This document shows, one piece after another, positions 17,394 to 26,044 of a stretch of 64,000 nt of DNA. The notes under the pieces were generated by a model that made no database searches, was not told the DNA's origin, and worked only from the letters and a program-made list of their open reading frames with translations. The position numbers were made by a program, and so were the translations under genes. The DNA is from CALGLS01 sp047626155 (GTDB taxonomy: Bacteria > Bacteroidota > Bacteroidia > Chitinophagales > Saprospiraceae). The stretch is taken from the NCBI GenBank assembly GCA_047626155.1, contig JBLHRR010000009.1, positions 1 to 64,000 on the forward strand. Reading direction: 5' to 3'. Position 1 is the stretch's first letter, and each line of letters starts with the position of its first letter.

Positions 17394-18628
17394 TATCCCC
17401 CCTTCATCGCGACCACTGGATTTACTTTAGCCGCTTGCATGGCTGGGATCAAACCTGAAAGGACCCCGCTAATCACCAAGACGATGACCGCAATAATTAC
17501 CGTTTGTACATCTACTTCAGGGTTTCGAAAATATTCTCCGTCCAGATCATTTTGAACCATTAGTTGTTGGACGCCATATATCAGAGCCAGCCCAGAAGCC
17601 AAGCCAATATAGCCCGCTACGCTGGTTAGAAAAACGGCCTCTTGCACTATCATACTAACGATAGAATAAGGGGTGGCGCCGATTGCTTTTCGAATTCCAA
17701 TTTCTTTAGTTCTGTCCTTGACAATGATGAGCATAATGTTACTCACGCCAATGACGCCTGCGATGATACTACCTATGCCTACAAACCAAATAAAGGCTTT
17801 TATAAAACCAAACAATTGTCGGAACTCTTGTACTCGGGCAGTTCCATTAGACATACCTATGGCCTGCCGATCATCCGGATGAATTTTATGTTTACTATAT
17901 ATTTGTTGTCTGATTCGGTCTTGTATGACTATAGATCCTTCGAGATCCACTTCACCCAGTTCTGCACTTAAGGTATGAACGTTTTTGGTGCCTTCAATTT
18001 TTTGGGCAGTTGCGATGGGAAGATAAACCCGTTCGGTTTCGCGTTCTCGTGTTTCTGTAAAAACACCGACGACCCGATATTCCACGCCTTTGATTTTGAT
18101 GTATTTCCCAAGAGCCTCTTCATTTTCAAAAAATTCTTTTTTTACGGCCATACCAATGGCAGCCACCTTCCGGTATTGCGCCATATCCATATCATTGATA
18201 AATCGGCCTTCTACGAGCTTCGGTGTTTCTATGTAAAGATGTTCCGGACTTACACATTGGACATTATATGCAAGACTCTTGTTTTTGTAAGAAATAAAAA
18301 AGTTGCCACTCAAAAATAATCGGGCTGAACCGTGGCGAACTCCGTTTGTTTTTTTGAATTCGGAATGATCGCTATTATCGAATTTAACTTGTCGGCCAGC
18401 AGGAAGACCCTTATAAGGAATAGTAGTTTCGTTTCTCCAGACCCATATGGTGTTGATCGCATCATTTTTAAAATTGTGTTCCACAGAATTTTGTAAGCCT
18501 TTACCTGCGCCTAATAAAATGACGAGCATGAAAATACCCCACCAGACACTAAAGGCTGTCAGGAAGGTCCGCAGCTTGTGCCGCCCTAAAGAGCTGAATA
18601 TCTCTTGCCATTTATCTATATCAATCAT
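17393..18628 (-). CDS. MacB/FtsX-type ABC transporter permease (first copy)
   Basis: Permease of 411 residues, same topology as its downstream paralogue: first span about 22-45 (FLTAFSVWWGIFMLVILLGA), periplasmic domain, then FVGIGSIIAGVIGVSNIMLI, VFLTSVAGYIGLASGLALIY and VIAVIVLVISGVLSGLIPAM. VKDRTKEIGIRKAIGA is the coupling motif. Its start overlaps the stop of the ATPase gene by 4 bp (18625-18628), so the two are translationally coupled. Two different permeases with one ATPase point to a heteromeric MacB-like exporter of peptides, lipids or toxic compounds. Confidence 0.9.
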   Translation of the reverse strand: MIDIDKWQEIFSSLGRHKLRTFLTAFSVWWGIFMLVILLGAGKGLQNSVEHNFKNDAINTIWVWRNETTIPYKGLPAGRQVKFDNSDHSEFKKTNGVRHGSARLFLSGNFFISYKNKSLAYNVQCVSPEHLYIETPKLVEGRFINDMDMAQYRKVAAIGMAVKKEFFENEEALGKYIKIKGVEYRVVGVFTETRERETERVYLPIATAQKIEGTKNVHTLSAELGEVDLEGSIVIQDRIRQQIYSKHKIHPDDRQAIGMSNGTARVQEFRQLFGFIKAFIWFVGIGSIIAGVIGVSNIMLIIVKDRTKEIGIRKAIGATPYSIVSMIVQEAVFLTSVAGYIGLASGLALIYGVQQLMVQNDLDGEYFRNPEVDVQTVIIAVIVLVISGVLSGLIPAMQAAKVNPVVAMKGG

Positions 18629-19305
18629 GGCTTAATAATTTGTGGGTTTTCAATAAGACCATCTTTCAGGCGAATGACTCGATTGGTTTCCTTTGCAATG
18701 TCGTCCTCGTGTGTAACGATGATAATGGTGATGCCTTGTTGGTTTACCTTTTTGAAAATGTCCATGACCTCATGTGAGGTGGTGGAATCCAGGGCACCGG
18801 TTGGTTCATCGGCGAGTATGACTTTGGGTTGAGTGATGAGTGATCGGGCAATGGCTACTCGTTGTTGTTGACCACCAGACATTTGGGTGGGCAGATGGTG
18901 TGCCCATTCTTTTAATCCTACTTTTTCTAGATATTCTATTGCGATTTCCTGCCGCTTCTTTCGATCTACCTTTTGATAATACAGAGGGAGGGCGACGTTT
19001 TCTGCTGCCGTTTTGAAATTTAGTAAATTGAAAGATTGGAAAACAAAGCCAATGAGCTGGTTGCGATAGAGTGCCGCCTGTTTTTGCGAAAGCTTTTTCA
19101 TAGAAATGCCATTCAGCAGGTATTCGCCTTCGTCATATTCATCCAACAAACCGAGAATATTGAGCAAGGTTGATTTGCCAGAACCGGAAGATCCCATAAT
19201 GGAAACAAACTCGCCAGTCTTGATATTCAGATCAATACCTTTAAGGACTTCAAGACTGTTGTAATCAGTGTGGTAGGACTTTCGAATGTTGTTTAGGGTA
19301 ATCAT
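18625..19305 (-). CDS. ABC transporter ATP-binding protein (MacB/LolD type)
   Basis: Cytoplasmic ATPase of 226 residues, the normal length for stand-alone LolD/MacB-type subunits. Motifs: Walker A GSSGSGKS (about 38-45), Q-loop FVFQSFNLL (about 87), signature LSGGQ-like MSGGQQQRVAIARSL (about 142), Walker B VILADEPTGALD (about 162), H-loop IIVTHEDD (about 200). It is the first gene of the leftward exporter cluster and overlaps the next gene by 4 bp. Confidence 0.93.
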   Translation of the reverse strand: MITLNNIRKSYHTDYNSLEVLKGIDLNIKTGEFVSIMGSSGSGKSTLLNILGLLDEYDEGEYLLNGISMKKLSQKQAALYRNQLIGFVFQSFNLLNFKTAAENVALPLYYQKVDRKKRQEIAIEYLEKVGLKEWAHHLPTQMSGGQQQRVAIARSLITQPKVILADEPTGALDSTTSHEVMDIFKKVNQQGITIIIVTHEDDIAKETNRVIRLKDGLIENPQIIKP

Positions 19306-19683
19306 AGAGTTATGGTCAGGCCGCTTTATTAGGCTTTATTAGAATGCTTTCGGTATTTTTAGCAAATAACTTTTACTTACTAACGCAAGAAAGTAAAGAG
19401 AGTTGGTTTGATATAAAAGAATGGATGAATGGAGTGAATTTGGAGACGAATGGTATAAGGTCTCGTATCAAAAAACCAGATTAATTTCGTATTTTTAGAA
19501 AATAAGGAGCGCTTATTTCAAAGCGCTTTATAATCTAAATCAGATTATTCTCTTTATTGGGCAGCTATTTCTACTTTTACCCGTTTTGAGCTTAGAAGAC
19601 TTAACAGGTTTATAGGAAGACAACCAAAAGCACTTAAATCTCAAACTTTATAAAGCTATTCAACTCAAACATTTTAAACATCC

Positions 19684-19729
19684 CTCTTTGACAAATGAGG
19701 AACTATAATACCCGGATTTTGTCAAGGAG
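19684..19729. repeat. Short element A-like inverted repeat, copy 3
   Basis: CTCTTTGACAAATGAGGAAC and TTTTGTCAAGGAG bound a 46-bp stretch whose ends match the terminal repeats of the larger A elements at 27017-27133 and 49130-49267. It looks like an internally deleted copy. The rest of the gap 19306-19765 holds only a weak AGCGCTT/AAGCGCT hairpin near 19508-19530. Confidence 0.5.
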
Positions 19730-19765
19730 AGGCTTCAATATTATAACAAAAGCGCTTAGCTAGAA

Positions 19766-20578
19766 ATGAATACAACTCGACTACTTTCCTTTTTCTTCTC
19801 TTTGGCTTTATTGAGCCTGACGTCCTGTAGAAAGGATGATGATTCTAACGTAAAAATCAATATCGACGAAGAATTTGATGTGCAGCTGTTCGAAGAACTA
19901 TTGCCAGGTCAAAATAAATTGCGGGTTCATGTGGCCACCAAAGAAAATCTCGCTTGCTCCAACGTCATTTTAAGACATTCCATTAACTCAACTCAAAGCA
20001 ATATCATTATCTCTATTGATAGCTTAGAGTTAAATGGAGACTGTGATAATATTGAAGCTACTGCTCAGACGAATGCTGAACTTGGCGAAATAGAGGCAGG
20101 TACTTACGACATAGAGATTAATCTGGCTTTGAATTCCATAACCAATGAATCGATAACGAATGAAGGAGAGATGACCGTTTCGGAAGAAGGTTATTTACTG
20201 GAGATGAAGACGACTCATGGCCTTACGATGTTGGAAAGCAACTTATTAAGGATCCCTGATGATTACTTTTGGGGTTATATCGAACTGCTGGACAGTACCG
20301 CTTCAAACCTTCCTGTTCAATTTCTAGGGGCTTTGGAAACTTACGCCAATACTGCTGAATTAAAAGAAGGATATTACGGCCATTTTGAGATTGAAGAAAA
20401 CAAAGTCGTACTTAATGCTGCGGCTATAAATACTGATATTCCTAATGGTGTGCTCCCGTTTATTTATAAGTTAAATGGAAATGAAACTGAATTGAAAAAC
20501 TTCATTCTTGATTTTCAAACGGACCAAGTGAATATCGCTAAAGTGGTGATGTATATGGGAGATGGGGAGGTTTTGTAA
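19766..20578 (+). CDS. Lipoprotein of unknown function
   Basis: Protein of 270 residues. The signal FFFSLALLSLTSCRKDDD ends in a clear lipobox (LTSC, Cys about 21) followed by a charged tether, so it is an envelope lipoprotein. The mature part is beta-rich and acidic without a motif I recognise. It stands alone and converges on the NrtR-like gene with 3 bp between the two stops. Confidence 0.75.
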   Translation: MNTTRLLSFFFSLALLSLTSCRKDDDSNVKINIDEEFDVQLFEELLPGQNKLRVHVATKENLACSNVILRHSINSTQSNIIISIDSLELNGDCDNIEATAQTNAELGEIEAGTYDIEINLALNSITNESITNEGEMTVSEEGYLLEMKTTHGLTMLESNLLRIPDDYFWGYIELLDSTASNLPVQFLGALETYANTAELKEGYYGHFEIEENKVVLNAAAINTDIPNGVLPFIYKLNGNETELKNFILDFQTDQVNIAKVVMYMGDGEVL

Positions 20579-20581
20579 GAA

Positions 20582-21277
20582 TTATAACTCAAAAGTAAAT
20601 CCACCAGATACAAGCTGCTCATAACGATCTTTGTCAAAACGATATAATTTCGCTGGACGGTGCGCTACATCTTTTTGCATTTCTTCTAAATCTATTAACA
20701 GATTCATAGACAAAATCTTTTTTCTGAAATTTCGCTTGTCGAGGGTCATACCTAAAATGGCTTCGTAGAGTAATTGTAATTCAGTAAGGGTGAATTTTGG
20801 TGGCAACAATTCAAAACCAACAGGTCTGGTTCTTACTCTTACCTTCAGACGATTAAAACAACTATTCAGTATCTTATCGTGATCAAAAGCGAGTTCTTTC
20901 ATAAGGGCTTTGGTCAATGGATGCCATTTTGCCTTTTCTGCAATAGAGGCCGCCTTGACCTGATATTCACTAATTTTGACTAAAGAGTAATAAGCTACGG
21001 TGATAACCCGGCCAGCGGGATGACGGTCTATGGTACCAAAAGCATTGACTTGTTCAAGGTAAACATTACTGAGCCCCGTTATCTCATTCAGTACACGCTG
21101 AGCAGAAGTATCGAGGTCTTCATTCTCTTTTATAAAGTAGCCTGGTAAGGCCCATTTGTCGTTATAGGGCGCTTCCCCACGCTTAATGAGCAATACCTTT
21201 AAGTTTTGGTCGTCGAAGCCAAAAATGACGTTATCGACAGTAATTGCCGATTTGTAAAACTGATCTAGTGATAACAT
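20582..21277 (-). CDS. NrtR-like transcriptional regulator (Nudix domain plus winged helix)
   Basis: The N-terminal half (about 1-140) is a Nudix fold (VDNVIFGFDDQNLKVLLIKR, then KWALPGYFIKENEDL) and the C-terminal half (about 150-230) is a winged helix (KFTLTELQLLYEAILG, then LDKRNFRKKILSM and the PAKLYRFD wing). This is the NrtR/AraR family layout; members sense ADP-ribose or sugars and repress NAD or sugar genes. The Nudix box is degenerate: the first Gly is Tyr, the REL of the helix is RVL, and the EE pair is EI (LNEITGL). Hydrolysis is therefore unlikely and the domain is probably only a ligand sensor. The start at 21277 is chosen; a Met ten codons upstream (21307) is also possible. No target operon is obvious nearby. 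Confidence 0.85.
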   Translation of the reverse strand: MLSLDQFYKSAITVDNVIFGFDDQNLKVLLIKRGEAPYNDKWALPGYFIKENEDLDTSAQRVLNEITGLSNVYLEQVNAFGTIDRHPAGRVITVAYYSLVKISEYQVKAASIAEKAKWHPLTKALMKELAFDHDKILNSCFNRLKVRVRTRPVGFELLPPKFTLTELQLLYEAILGMTLDKRNFRKKILSMNLLIDLEEMQKDVAHRPAKLYRFDKDRYEQLVSGGFTFEL

Positions 21278-21563
21278 ACTGGGTCTAAAGTTGAAATAGC
21301 TGGGCAAATTAACTAAATAACCTCCGAACTACAAAGGTTTTGCTCTATTTGTTGATAGAAACAGAAAGGATATTATACAAACCATTAACGTAATGCCCGA
21401 TTTTATGGAACAAATGAGTATTGTAACGGGCCTAACAAAATCCTTCCGTTTGACTGCTGGATAATATTCAGGCATTTACTTACATTTGTTTAACTTTTTA
21501 TCAATTAAAACATTGACAGCTATTATAGCCATTGTCGAATTGACTTAACATCCATTTTAAATT

Positions 21564-22340
21564 ATGAATACTAAGAAAAATTATTTTGCATTGCTACTCT
21601 TTCTAAGTGTGGCAAATTTTGGAAACGCACAATCTCTAGTGATCAATGAATTGATGGCAGACAATGGAGAGCTGACTGGAATTTTGGACGAAGCTGGACA
21701 AGCTGACGATTGGCTTGAAATCCATAACAAAACAAATACAACCATTGATATGGCTGGTTATTTCCTTTCGGACAAATTGGACGATCTCCAAAAATGGGAG
21801 GTACCCAGCGGAGAAATGATCGGGCCTTTTGGCTATAAAATATTTTGGGCTGATGATGATGAATCACAGGGCGCCCGACACACCAATTTCAAACTCAGTA
21901 AATCAGGAGAAACTCTTTATCTCTCTAATGCTGACGGCGTTATTCAGGATTCTGTTCAATATGGTGAACAATCAACCAATATCTCCTACGCCCGTATTCC
22001 GAATGGCACCGGTAACTTTGAATTCAAAGCGCCAACGTTCAGGTATAACAATGAAGCCACATCTGGCCTAGGTACGCCTTTGAATAAGTCAGCCTTCGAA
22101 GTGTTTCCAAACCCTGCTCATGAATCCTTTACCGTGAAATGGAAGGAAACGGAGGCCGAAGAATACCTCACTATTTCTATTTGGGATGCATTAGGACAGT
22201 TGGTCTATAGTCAAAAACTAAGAAGAGAAGGGGAGGAGACTCAGACCGTTATTTCTTTGCAACAATATATTTCCGGGTTGTATTATGTACAAATGGAAGC
22301 AGAGACTTATCATTCCGTGGACTTGCTAATTGTGAAATAG
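21564..22340 (+). CDS. Lamin-tail-domain protein with T9SS sorting domain
   Basis: Secreted protein of 258 residues. Signal peptide MNTKKNYFALLLFLSVANFG, then a lamin tail (LTD) domain at about 24-150 with its hallmarks LVINELMADN, DDWLEIHNKTN, AGYFLSDK, FKLSKSGETLYLSN and DSVQYG. The end (FEVFPNPAHESFTVKW through DLLIVK) is a type A T9SS sorting domain. LTD domains in secreted bacterial proteins are thought to mediate binding or to accompany nucleases; here no catalytic domain is attached. A possible -7 element TACATTTG is at 21481-21488. Confidence 0.88.
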   Translation: MNTKKNYFALLLFLSVANFGNAQSLVINELMADNGELTGILDEAGQADDWLEIHNKTNTTIDMAGYFLSDKLDDLQKWEVPSGEMIGPFGYKIFWADDDESQGARHTNFKLSKSGETLYLSNADGVIQDSVQYGEQSTNISYARIPNGTGNFEFKAPTFRYNNEATSGLGTPLNKSAFEVFPNPAHESFTVKWKETEAEEYLTISIWDALGQLVYSQKLRREGEETQTVISLQQYISGLYYVQMEAETYHSVDLLIVK

Positions 22341-22378
22341 ATTCTTTTTAATTCCAGATGATTTCCTTTGGATTTTAG

Positions 22379-22411
22379 ACGTTTCCTAAACTTTCGAAGT
22401 TTAGGAAACGT
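22379..22411. terminator. Perfect 33-bp hairpin
   Basis: ACGTTTCCTAAACTT, loop TCG, AAGTTTAGGAAACGT: 15 perfect base pairs. It lies 38 bp after the lamin-tail gene and 65 bp before the threonine aldolase gene. There is no long T run, so it may be a terminator, an RNA-stability stem or a repeat; a hairpin of the same design (ACGTTT to AAACGT, 33 bp) lies at 51885-51917. Confidence 0.6.
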
Positions 22412-22476
22412 AAATCGTTGGTACTACTTCAACCGTAGTTGCACCAGTCTTCAATATAATAAACACCCAATCATAA

Positions 22477-23496
22477 ATGATCAACTTAATATCAGATACC
22501 GTTACTAAACCTAGTCCCGAAATGCTGTCCGCAATGATGGACGCCAAAGTCGGTGACGACGTCTTCCGCGATGATCCAACGGTCAATGCCCTGGAAGAAA
22601 AGGCGGCTAAGTTGTTTGGAAAAGAAGCAGCGCTCTTCTGCCCATCTGGAACCATGACCAATCAAATCGCTATACAGGTAAACACTCAACGCCTGGATGA
22701 AATGATCTGTGACCATTACTCTCATGTTTTTCAATATGAAACAGGGGGCTATGCTTCCAACTCCGGAGTAGCGGTAAACCTCATAGCTGGCGAACATGGC
22801 AAAATAACGGCACCTCAAATAGAAGCCGCTATTCGGCCAGACTATGATTGGTTGCCAAATTCAGCCCTGGTCGTTTTGGAAAACACCTGCAATAAAGGAG
22901 GGGGTAGTTATTATATACTGGAAGAAATAAAACCAATTAGAGCGTTATGTCTAACAAAAGGATTACGTCTACACCTGGATGGTGCTCGATTGTTCAATGC
23001 CCTAGTAGAAACGGGCGATAGCCCGGCGGAACATGGTGCCTTATTTGATTCGATTTCCATTTGCTTGTCTAAGGGATTGGGAGCCCCAGTTGGTTCTCTA
23101 TTGATAGGAGGGGAGGCCCAGATGAAGAAAGCCCGAAAGCTGCGAAAGGCAATGGGGGGAGGAATGAGACAAGCTGGATTCCTAGCCGCCGCAGGCATCT
23201 ATGCATTGGACAACAATGTAGCACGATTGAAGATCGATAATGACCGAGCAAAGATGTTGGGAGCCGTTTTAGAAAAGATGGATTATGCAGAAAATGTACG
23301 TCCGATTCGTACCAATATCCTGATTTTTGATGTAAAGGCTCCATGGACGGCGGCAAGCTTTATTGAGCACCTGAACGGGAAAGGGATATTGGCTTCTGCT
23401 TTTGGGGTTAATACGGTGCGATTTGTCTTTCACTTGGATGTTAGCGAGGAGATGATAGGGAAGGTTGTGAAGGTGTTGGAGGATATGGTTGCGTGA
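22477..23496 (+). CDS. ltaE: Low-specificity L-threonine aldolase
   Basis: PLP enzyme that splits threonine or allo-threonine to glycine and acetaldehyde. It starts MINLISDTVTKPSPEM, the family N-terminus, followed by VGDDVFRDDPTVNALE (about 26-41) and FCPSGTMTNQIAI (about 54-66). LHLDGARLFNA (about 167) holds the PLP-nitrogen Asp, and SICLSKGLGAPVGSLL (about 192-207) holds the Schiff-base Lys. The length of 339 residues is normal. It is transcribed alone. Cytoplasmic. Confidence 0.93.
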   Translation: MINLISDTVTKPSPEMLSAMMDAKVGDDVFRDDPTVNALEEKAAKLFGKEAALFCPSGTMTNQIAIQVNTQRLDEMICDHYSHVFQYETGGYASNSGVAVNLIAGEHGKITAPQIEAAIRPDYDWLPNSALVVLENTCNKGGGSYYILEEIKPIRALCLTKGLRLHLDGARLFNALVETGDSPAEHGALFDSISICLSKGLGAPVGSLLIGGEAQMKKARKLRKAMGGGMRQAGFLAAAGIYALDNNVARLKIDNDRAKMLGAVLEKMDYAENVRPIRTNILIFDVKAPWTAASFIEHLNGKGILASAFGVNTVRFVFHLDVSEEMIGKVVKVLEDMVA

Positions 23497-23505
23497 AATG
23501 AAACG

Positions 23506-23529
23506 TAATAGTAATAGTAATAGTAATAG
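23506..23529. repeat. Simple sequence repeat (TAATAG)x4
   Basis: Four perfect copies of the hexamer TAATAG lie between the stops of the threonine aldolase gene and the leftward gene at 23607. A hexamer repeat does not change reading frame and no gene crosses it. Confidence 0.85.
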
Positions 23530-23606
23530 GACTAAAGAACTATCCTGAGAGATATCGTCCTTGTAGGACTTTGCGTTCTCTTAGCGTCGTAGCGGTTACC
23601 TTTTTC

Positions 23607-24167
23607 CTAAAAACGAACCCTAAGACTAAGCCCTCCACCCAGCGTATTCGTATCATCAAGATGAAGTTGAGGGCTAAGGCTAAATCGCAACTTAGTACCT
23701 TTCGCCAATTCATTAAAGCGGTTAGCGAAATGAATGATGTCAAATCGTTTCACCAGCGTGGTATTGGCATAAATCAATGATCCTGTAGTAACTACTCCAC
23801 CAATTGTTAAGGTAGCATAATTAAGCCGCCATTTCTCCCCATCGTCTCTCCCCACGAGGGCGGAGAGTAAGCCATGTAACATAAAACCCAAGCCAACACT
23901 TCCACCCAAAGCAGCGATCAATTTGCCTTGACGCTGCCTTTCTACCATTTCGCTATACTCCGGTAGTAATTGTTTATACAGCTCTTCATCAGCTTTCTCC
24001 AGGTCTGTCATTAGTACACCTAAGCCTTGCAGGTTATCAGTATAGGTATACTTTCCCCATGTGATGAGGTTCTTTTTATAATACAATGGCGTCTCTTTCC
24101 CAGGGTTTTGCCCAAAGAGCAAAGCTGCGGTGAAAAGGAAGGCCGCTATGATTGGAACTATTTTCAT
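23607..24167 (-). CDS. Exported protein of unknown function
   Basis: Protein of 186 residues with a signal peptide (MKIVPIIAAFLFTAALLFGQ). The mature part has two likely membrane or hydrophobic segments (IAALGGSVGLGFMLHGLLSA, then ATLTIGGVVTTGSLIYA) and ends in an amphipathic beta-like stretch terminating in LSLRVRF, a final Phe as in outer-membrane proteins. I do not recognise the family. It stands alone. Confidence 0.7.
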   Translation of the reverse strand: MKIVPIIAAFLFTAALLFGQNPGKETPLYYKKNLITWGKYTYTDNLQGLGVLMTDLEKADEELYKQLLPEYSEMVERQRQGKLIAALGGSVGLGFMLHGLLSALVGRDDGEKWRLNYATLTIGGVVTTGSLIYANTTLVKRFDIIHFANRFNELAKGTKLRFSLSPQLHLDDTNTLGGGLSLRVRF

Positions 24168-24322
24168 TTATAGGTTTAGATGCGAAATGATTTTTGTTAT
24201 TCGTACGTGTTTTTTAGCTTTGGGTTTCTCTTGCTCTTTGAGTTGGTAATGTAGCGGATATTCTTATTTTTTCATTGAAATACTTCAACAAAAAACGGAT
24301 AGACTCTGTTAATCACAGGGTA

Positions 24323-24455
24323 TTAGTATTACACTAAAAATAATTTCCCGATTTTTTTCGTGGAAACGATTATATAAACCACTCTCCCTGTGGTCGTTTT
24401 GATTTACATAACCGTTTCCAAATCGGGAAGTTAATTTTTCGTTGTTACTTAGAAC
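24323..24455 (+). repeat. Long palindromic element D, copy 1
   Basis: About 133 bp, almost identical to the inverted copy at 38457-38589 (I count roughly nine in ten bases the same by eye). The core is a long hairpin: TTTCCCGATTT and GGAAACGATTATATAAA pair with TTTACATAACCGTTTCC and AAATCGGGAA. Outer ends are TTAGTATTACAC and GTTGTTACTTAGAAC. The second end faces the carbonic anhydrase gene, whose start is 40 bp downstream. Confidence 0.85.
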
Positions 24456-24494
24456 AAAATGATTGCTAACTAATCAAAAATAAAACAAACTGAT

Positions 24495-25061
24495 ATGACA
24501 CAACAAGACATCTTACAAAGGTTAAAAGACGGAAACGATCGATTTGTATTGGACAAACTTGACAACAAATTGCAGGACAGCTCTAGAAGAGGAGCACTTA
24601 CTCGTGGGCAGGAACCTTATGCCATTGTACTCAGTTGCGCCGATAGTAGAGTAGTGCCCGAACTCGCTTTTGATACTGGACTTGGAGAGCTGTTCGTAGT
24701 ACGCGTAGCTGGAAATGTAGCAAATAATTCTTCGATCGCAAGTATAGAGTATGCGGTAGCGCATTGCCATAGCACAGTGATTGTAGTATTGGGGCACCAA
24801 GCCTGCGGAGCGGTTACTGCAGCAATAAAAGGTGGTGACAATGGACATAATTTGAATCATTTGCTTTCGCACATTACCCCAGCTATCGCAGCAGCACCTG
24901 AAGGAGCAACGGTGAATGAAATCGTGAAAATAAACGCTCAATTGACGGTGAAGGAAATGTGTAGCCGATCAACGATTATTAATGGAGCCGTAGAAAATGG
25001 TACGGTGAAAGTGGTGGCCGGTTATTATCACTTGGACTCAGGGAAGGTGGACTTTTTGTAG
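24495..25061 (+). CDS. Beta-class carbonic anhydrase
   Basis: Interconverts CO2 and bicarbonate in the cytoplasm. Zinc ligands are visible in the two family motifs: SCADSRVVPELAFD (Cys and the Asp-Arg pair, about 47-60) and GHQACGAVTAA (His and Cys, about 100-110). ELFVVRVAGNVAN and SIEYAVAHC between them are typical. At 188 residues it is slightly shorter than usual but complete, ending GYYHLDSGKVDFL. It is monocistronic, directly downstream of palindromic element D. Confidence 0.93.
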   Translation: MTQQDILQRLKDGNDRFVLDKLDNKLQDSSRRGALTRGQEPYAIVLSCADSRVVPELAFDTGLGELFVVRVAGNVANNSSIASIEYAVAHCHSTVIVVLGHQACGAVTAAIKGGDNGHNLNHLLSHITPAIAAAPEGATVNEIVKINAQLTVKEMCSRSTIINGAVENGTVKVVAGYYHLDSGKVDFL

Positions 25062-25080
25062 GCCCTTGGCTTTCTCCTTA

Positions 25081-25131
25081 GTAGCGCTTAGCTCTTGTAG
25101 TGAAAAATATAATTGGCGGAACGCCAATTTA
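25081..25131. repeat. Dispersed palindromic element E, copy 2
   Basis: Short version of element E: GTAGCGC, then GAAAAATATAATTGGCGG and AACGCCAATTTA. The core AATTGGCGGAACGCCAATT is a perfect 8-bp stem with a GAA loop. Compare 7195-7314 and 57318-57409. Confidence 0.7.
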
Positions 25132-25162
25132 TCGGGCATTACTAGATAAAACCATTTAGCAC

Positions 25163-25203
25163 AAAAAAAACATCTGATGAATTACATCAGATGTTTTTTT
25201 TTA
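25163..25203. terminator. Bidirectional intrinsic terminator
   Basis: AAAAAAAACATCTGATG, loop AATTA, CATCAGATGTTTTTTTT. A 9-bp core stem with long A and T runs serves both convergent genes (carbonic anhydrase and the bifunctional nuclease). Confidence 0.88.
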
Positions 25204-25223
25204 TAAAGAAACCAAAAAGAATT

Positions 25224-25856
25224 TTACTCTTCCGTGCCGCCATTTCTCTTATTCAATTCATCACGAATCTCAGCTGCTCTTTCATAATCTTCTTTCCCAA
25301 GTACCTCTTCCAGCATTTCTTCTAAATCACCATCGGAGTAAGAAGCGAGGCCTTTATTTTTAGAGGACGTAGTAGCAGCGGCTTTTTTACGTTTTTTCTT
25401 AGGTGTAGTATCCGATCCGGCAGCTTTAGGAGCTCCTTCTTCCGGGTCTTCTAAAATAACACCAGCGGCATCTAGGATAAATTCGTAGGTGTAGATTGGG
25501 CAATTGAAACGAACCGCCATTGCTAAAGCATCGGAAGTACGAGAATCAATTTCCACACTTTCTCCTTCTCGGATGCAAATGAGGCGAGCGTAGAAGATAC
25601 CATCCAATAAGTTATTGATGATGACTTCTTTTAGCTCCACTTGATAAGTGTCTAAAGTATTTTTAAACAGATCATGGGTCAAAGGACGATTAGGGGTCAT
25701 TCGCTCCATGGCTACCGCTATGGCCTGTGCTTCGAAACCACCAATAACGATAGGTAGTCTTCTGGATCCCTCCTGTTCTCCCAATACTACCGCATAATTG
25801 TGCGATTGGGTAACACTGTGGGATAAGGCAACAATATCTAATTCTATTTTTTTCAT
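25224..25856 (-). CDS. Bifunctional nuclease family protein (BFN/DUF151) with UvrB/UvrC motif
   Basis: Residues 1-135 form the BFN (DUF151) domain: IELDIVALSHS, NYAVVLGEQEGSRRLPIVIG, FEAQAIAVAM, RPLTHDLF and DSRTSDALAMAVRFNCPIY. Some members have been reported to cut DNA and RNA. A Lys-rich linker (about 150-170) leads to a C-terminal UvrB/UvrC-type helical hairpin (DLEEMLEEVLGKEDYERAAE, IRDELNKR), a common add-on in Bacteroidota. It has no signal peptide and is transcribed alone. Confidence 0.9.
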   Translation of the reverse strand: MKKIELDIVALSHSVTQSHNYAVVLGEQEGSRRLPIVIGGFEAQAIAVAMERMTPNRPLTHDLFKNTLDTYQVELKEVIINNLLDGIFYARLICIREGESVEIDSRTSDALAMAVRFNCPIYTYEFILDAAGVILEDPEEGAPKAAGSDTTPKKKRKKAAATTSSKNKGLASYSDGDLEEMLEEVLGKEDYERAAEIRDELNKRNGGTEE

Positions 25857-26044
25857 ATGATCACTGTGATATTTTGATTCCGCTCATGACATTGATGATT
25901 AAAAGTACAAAAAAATTAATCAACGTCACGGTATTAGTTGTCAAACGCCGTTGAAACGCTTTTCGTTACGTTCCCGCAGGCTTTTTTACAGCGTTTTATT
26001 ATTACAATTACCTGCTAATGGAGTGCCATTTAAACAAGAGTTGT

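Noticed and set aside
23506..23529. Four tandem hexamers as a possible CRISPR or phase-variation tract.
   Set aside because: No spacers exist, the unit is 6 bp and lies between gene ends, so it cannot switch a reading frame or obvious promoter.
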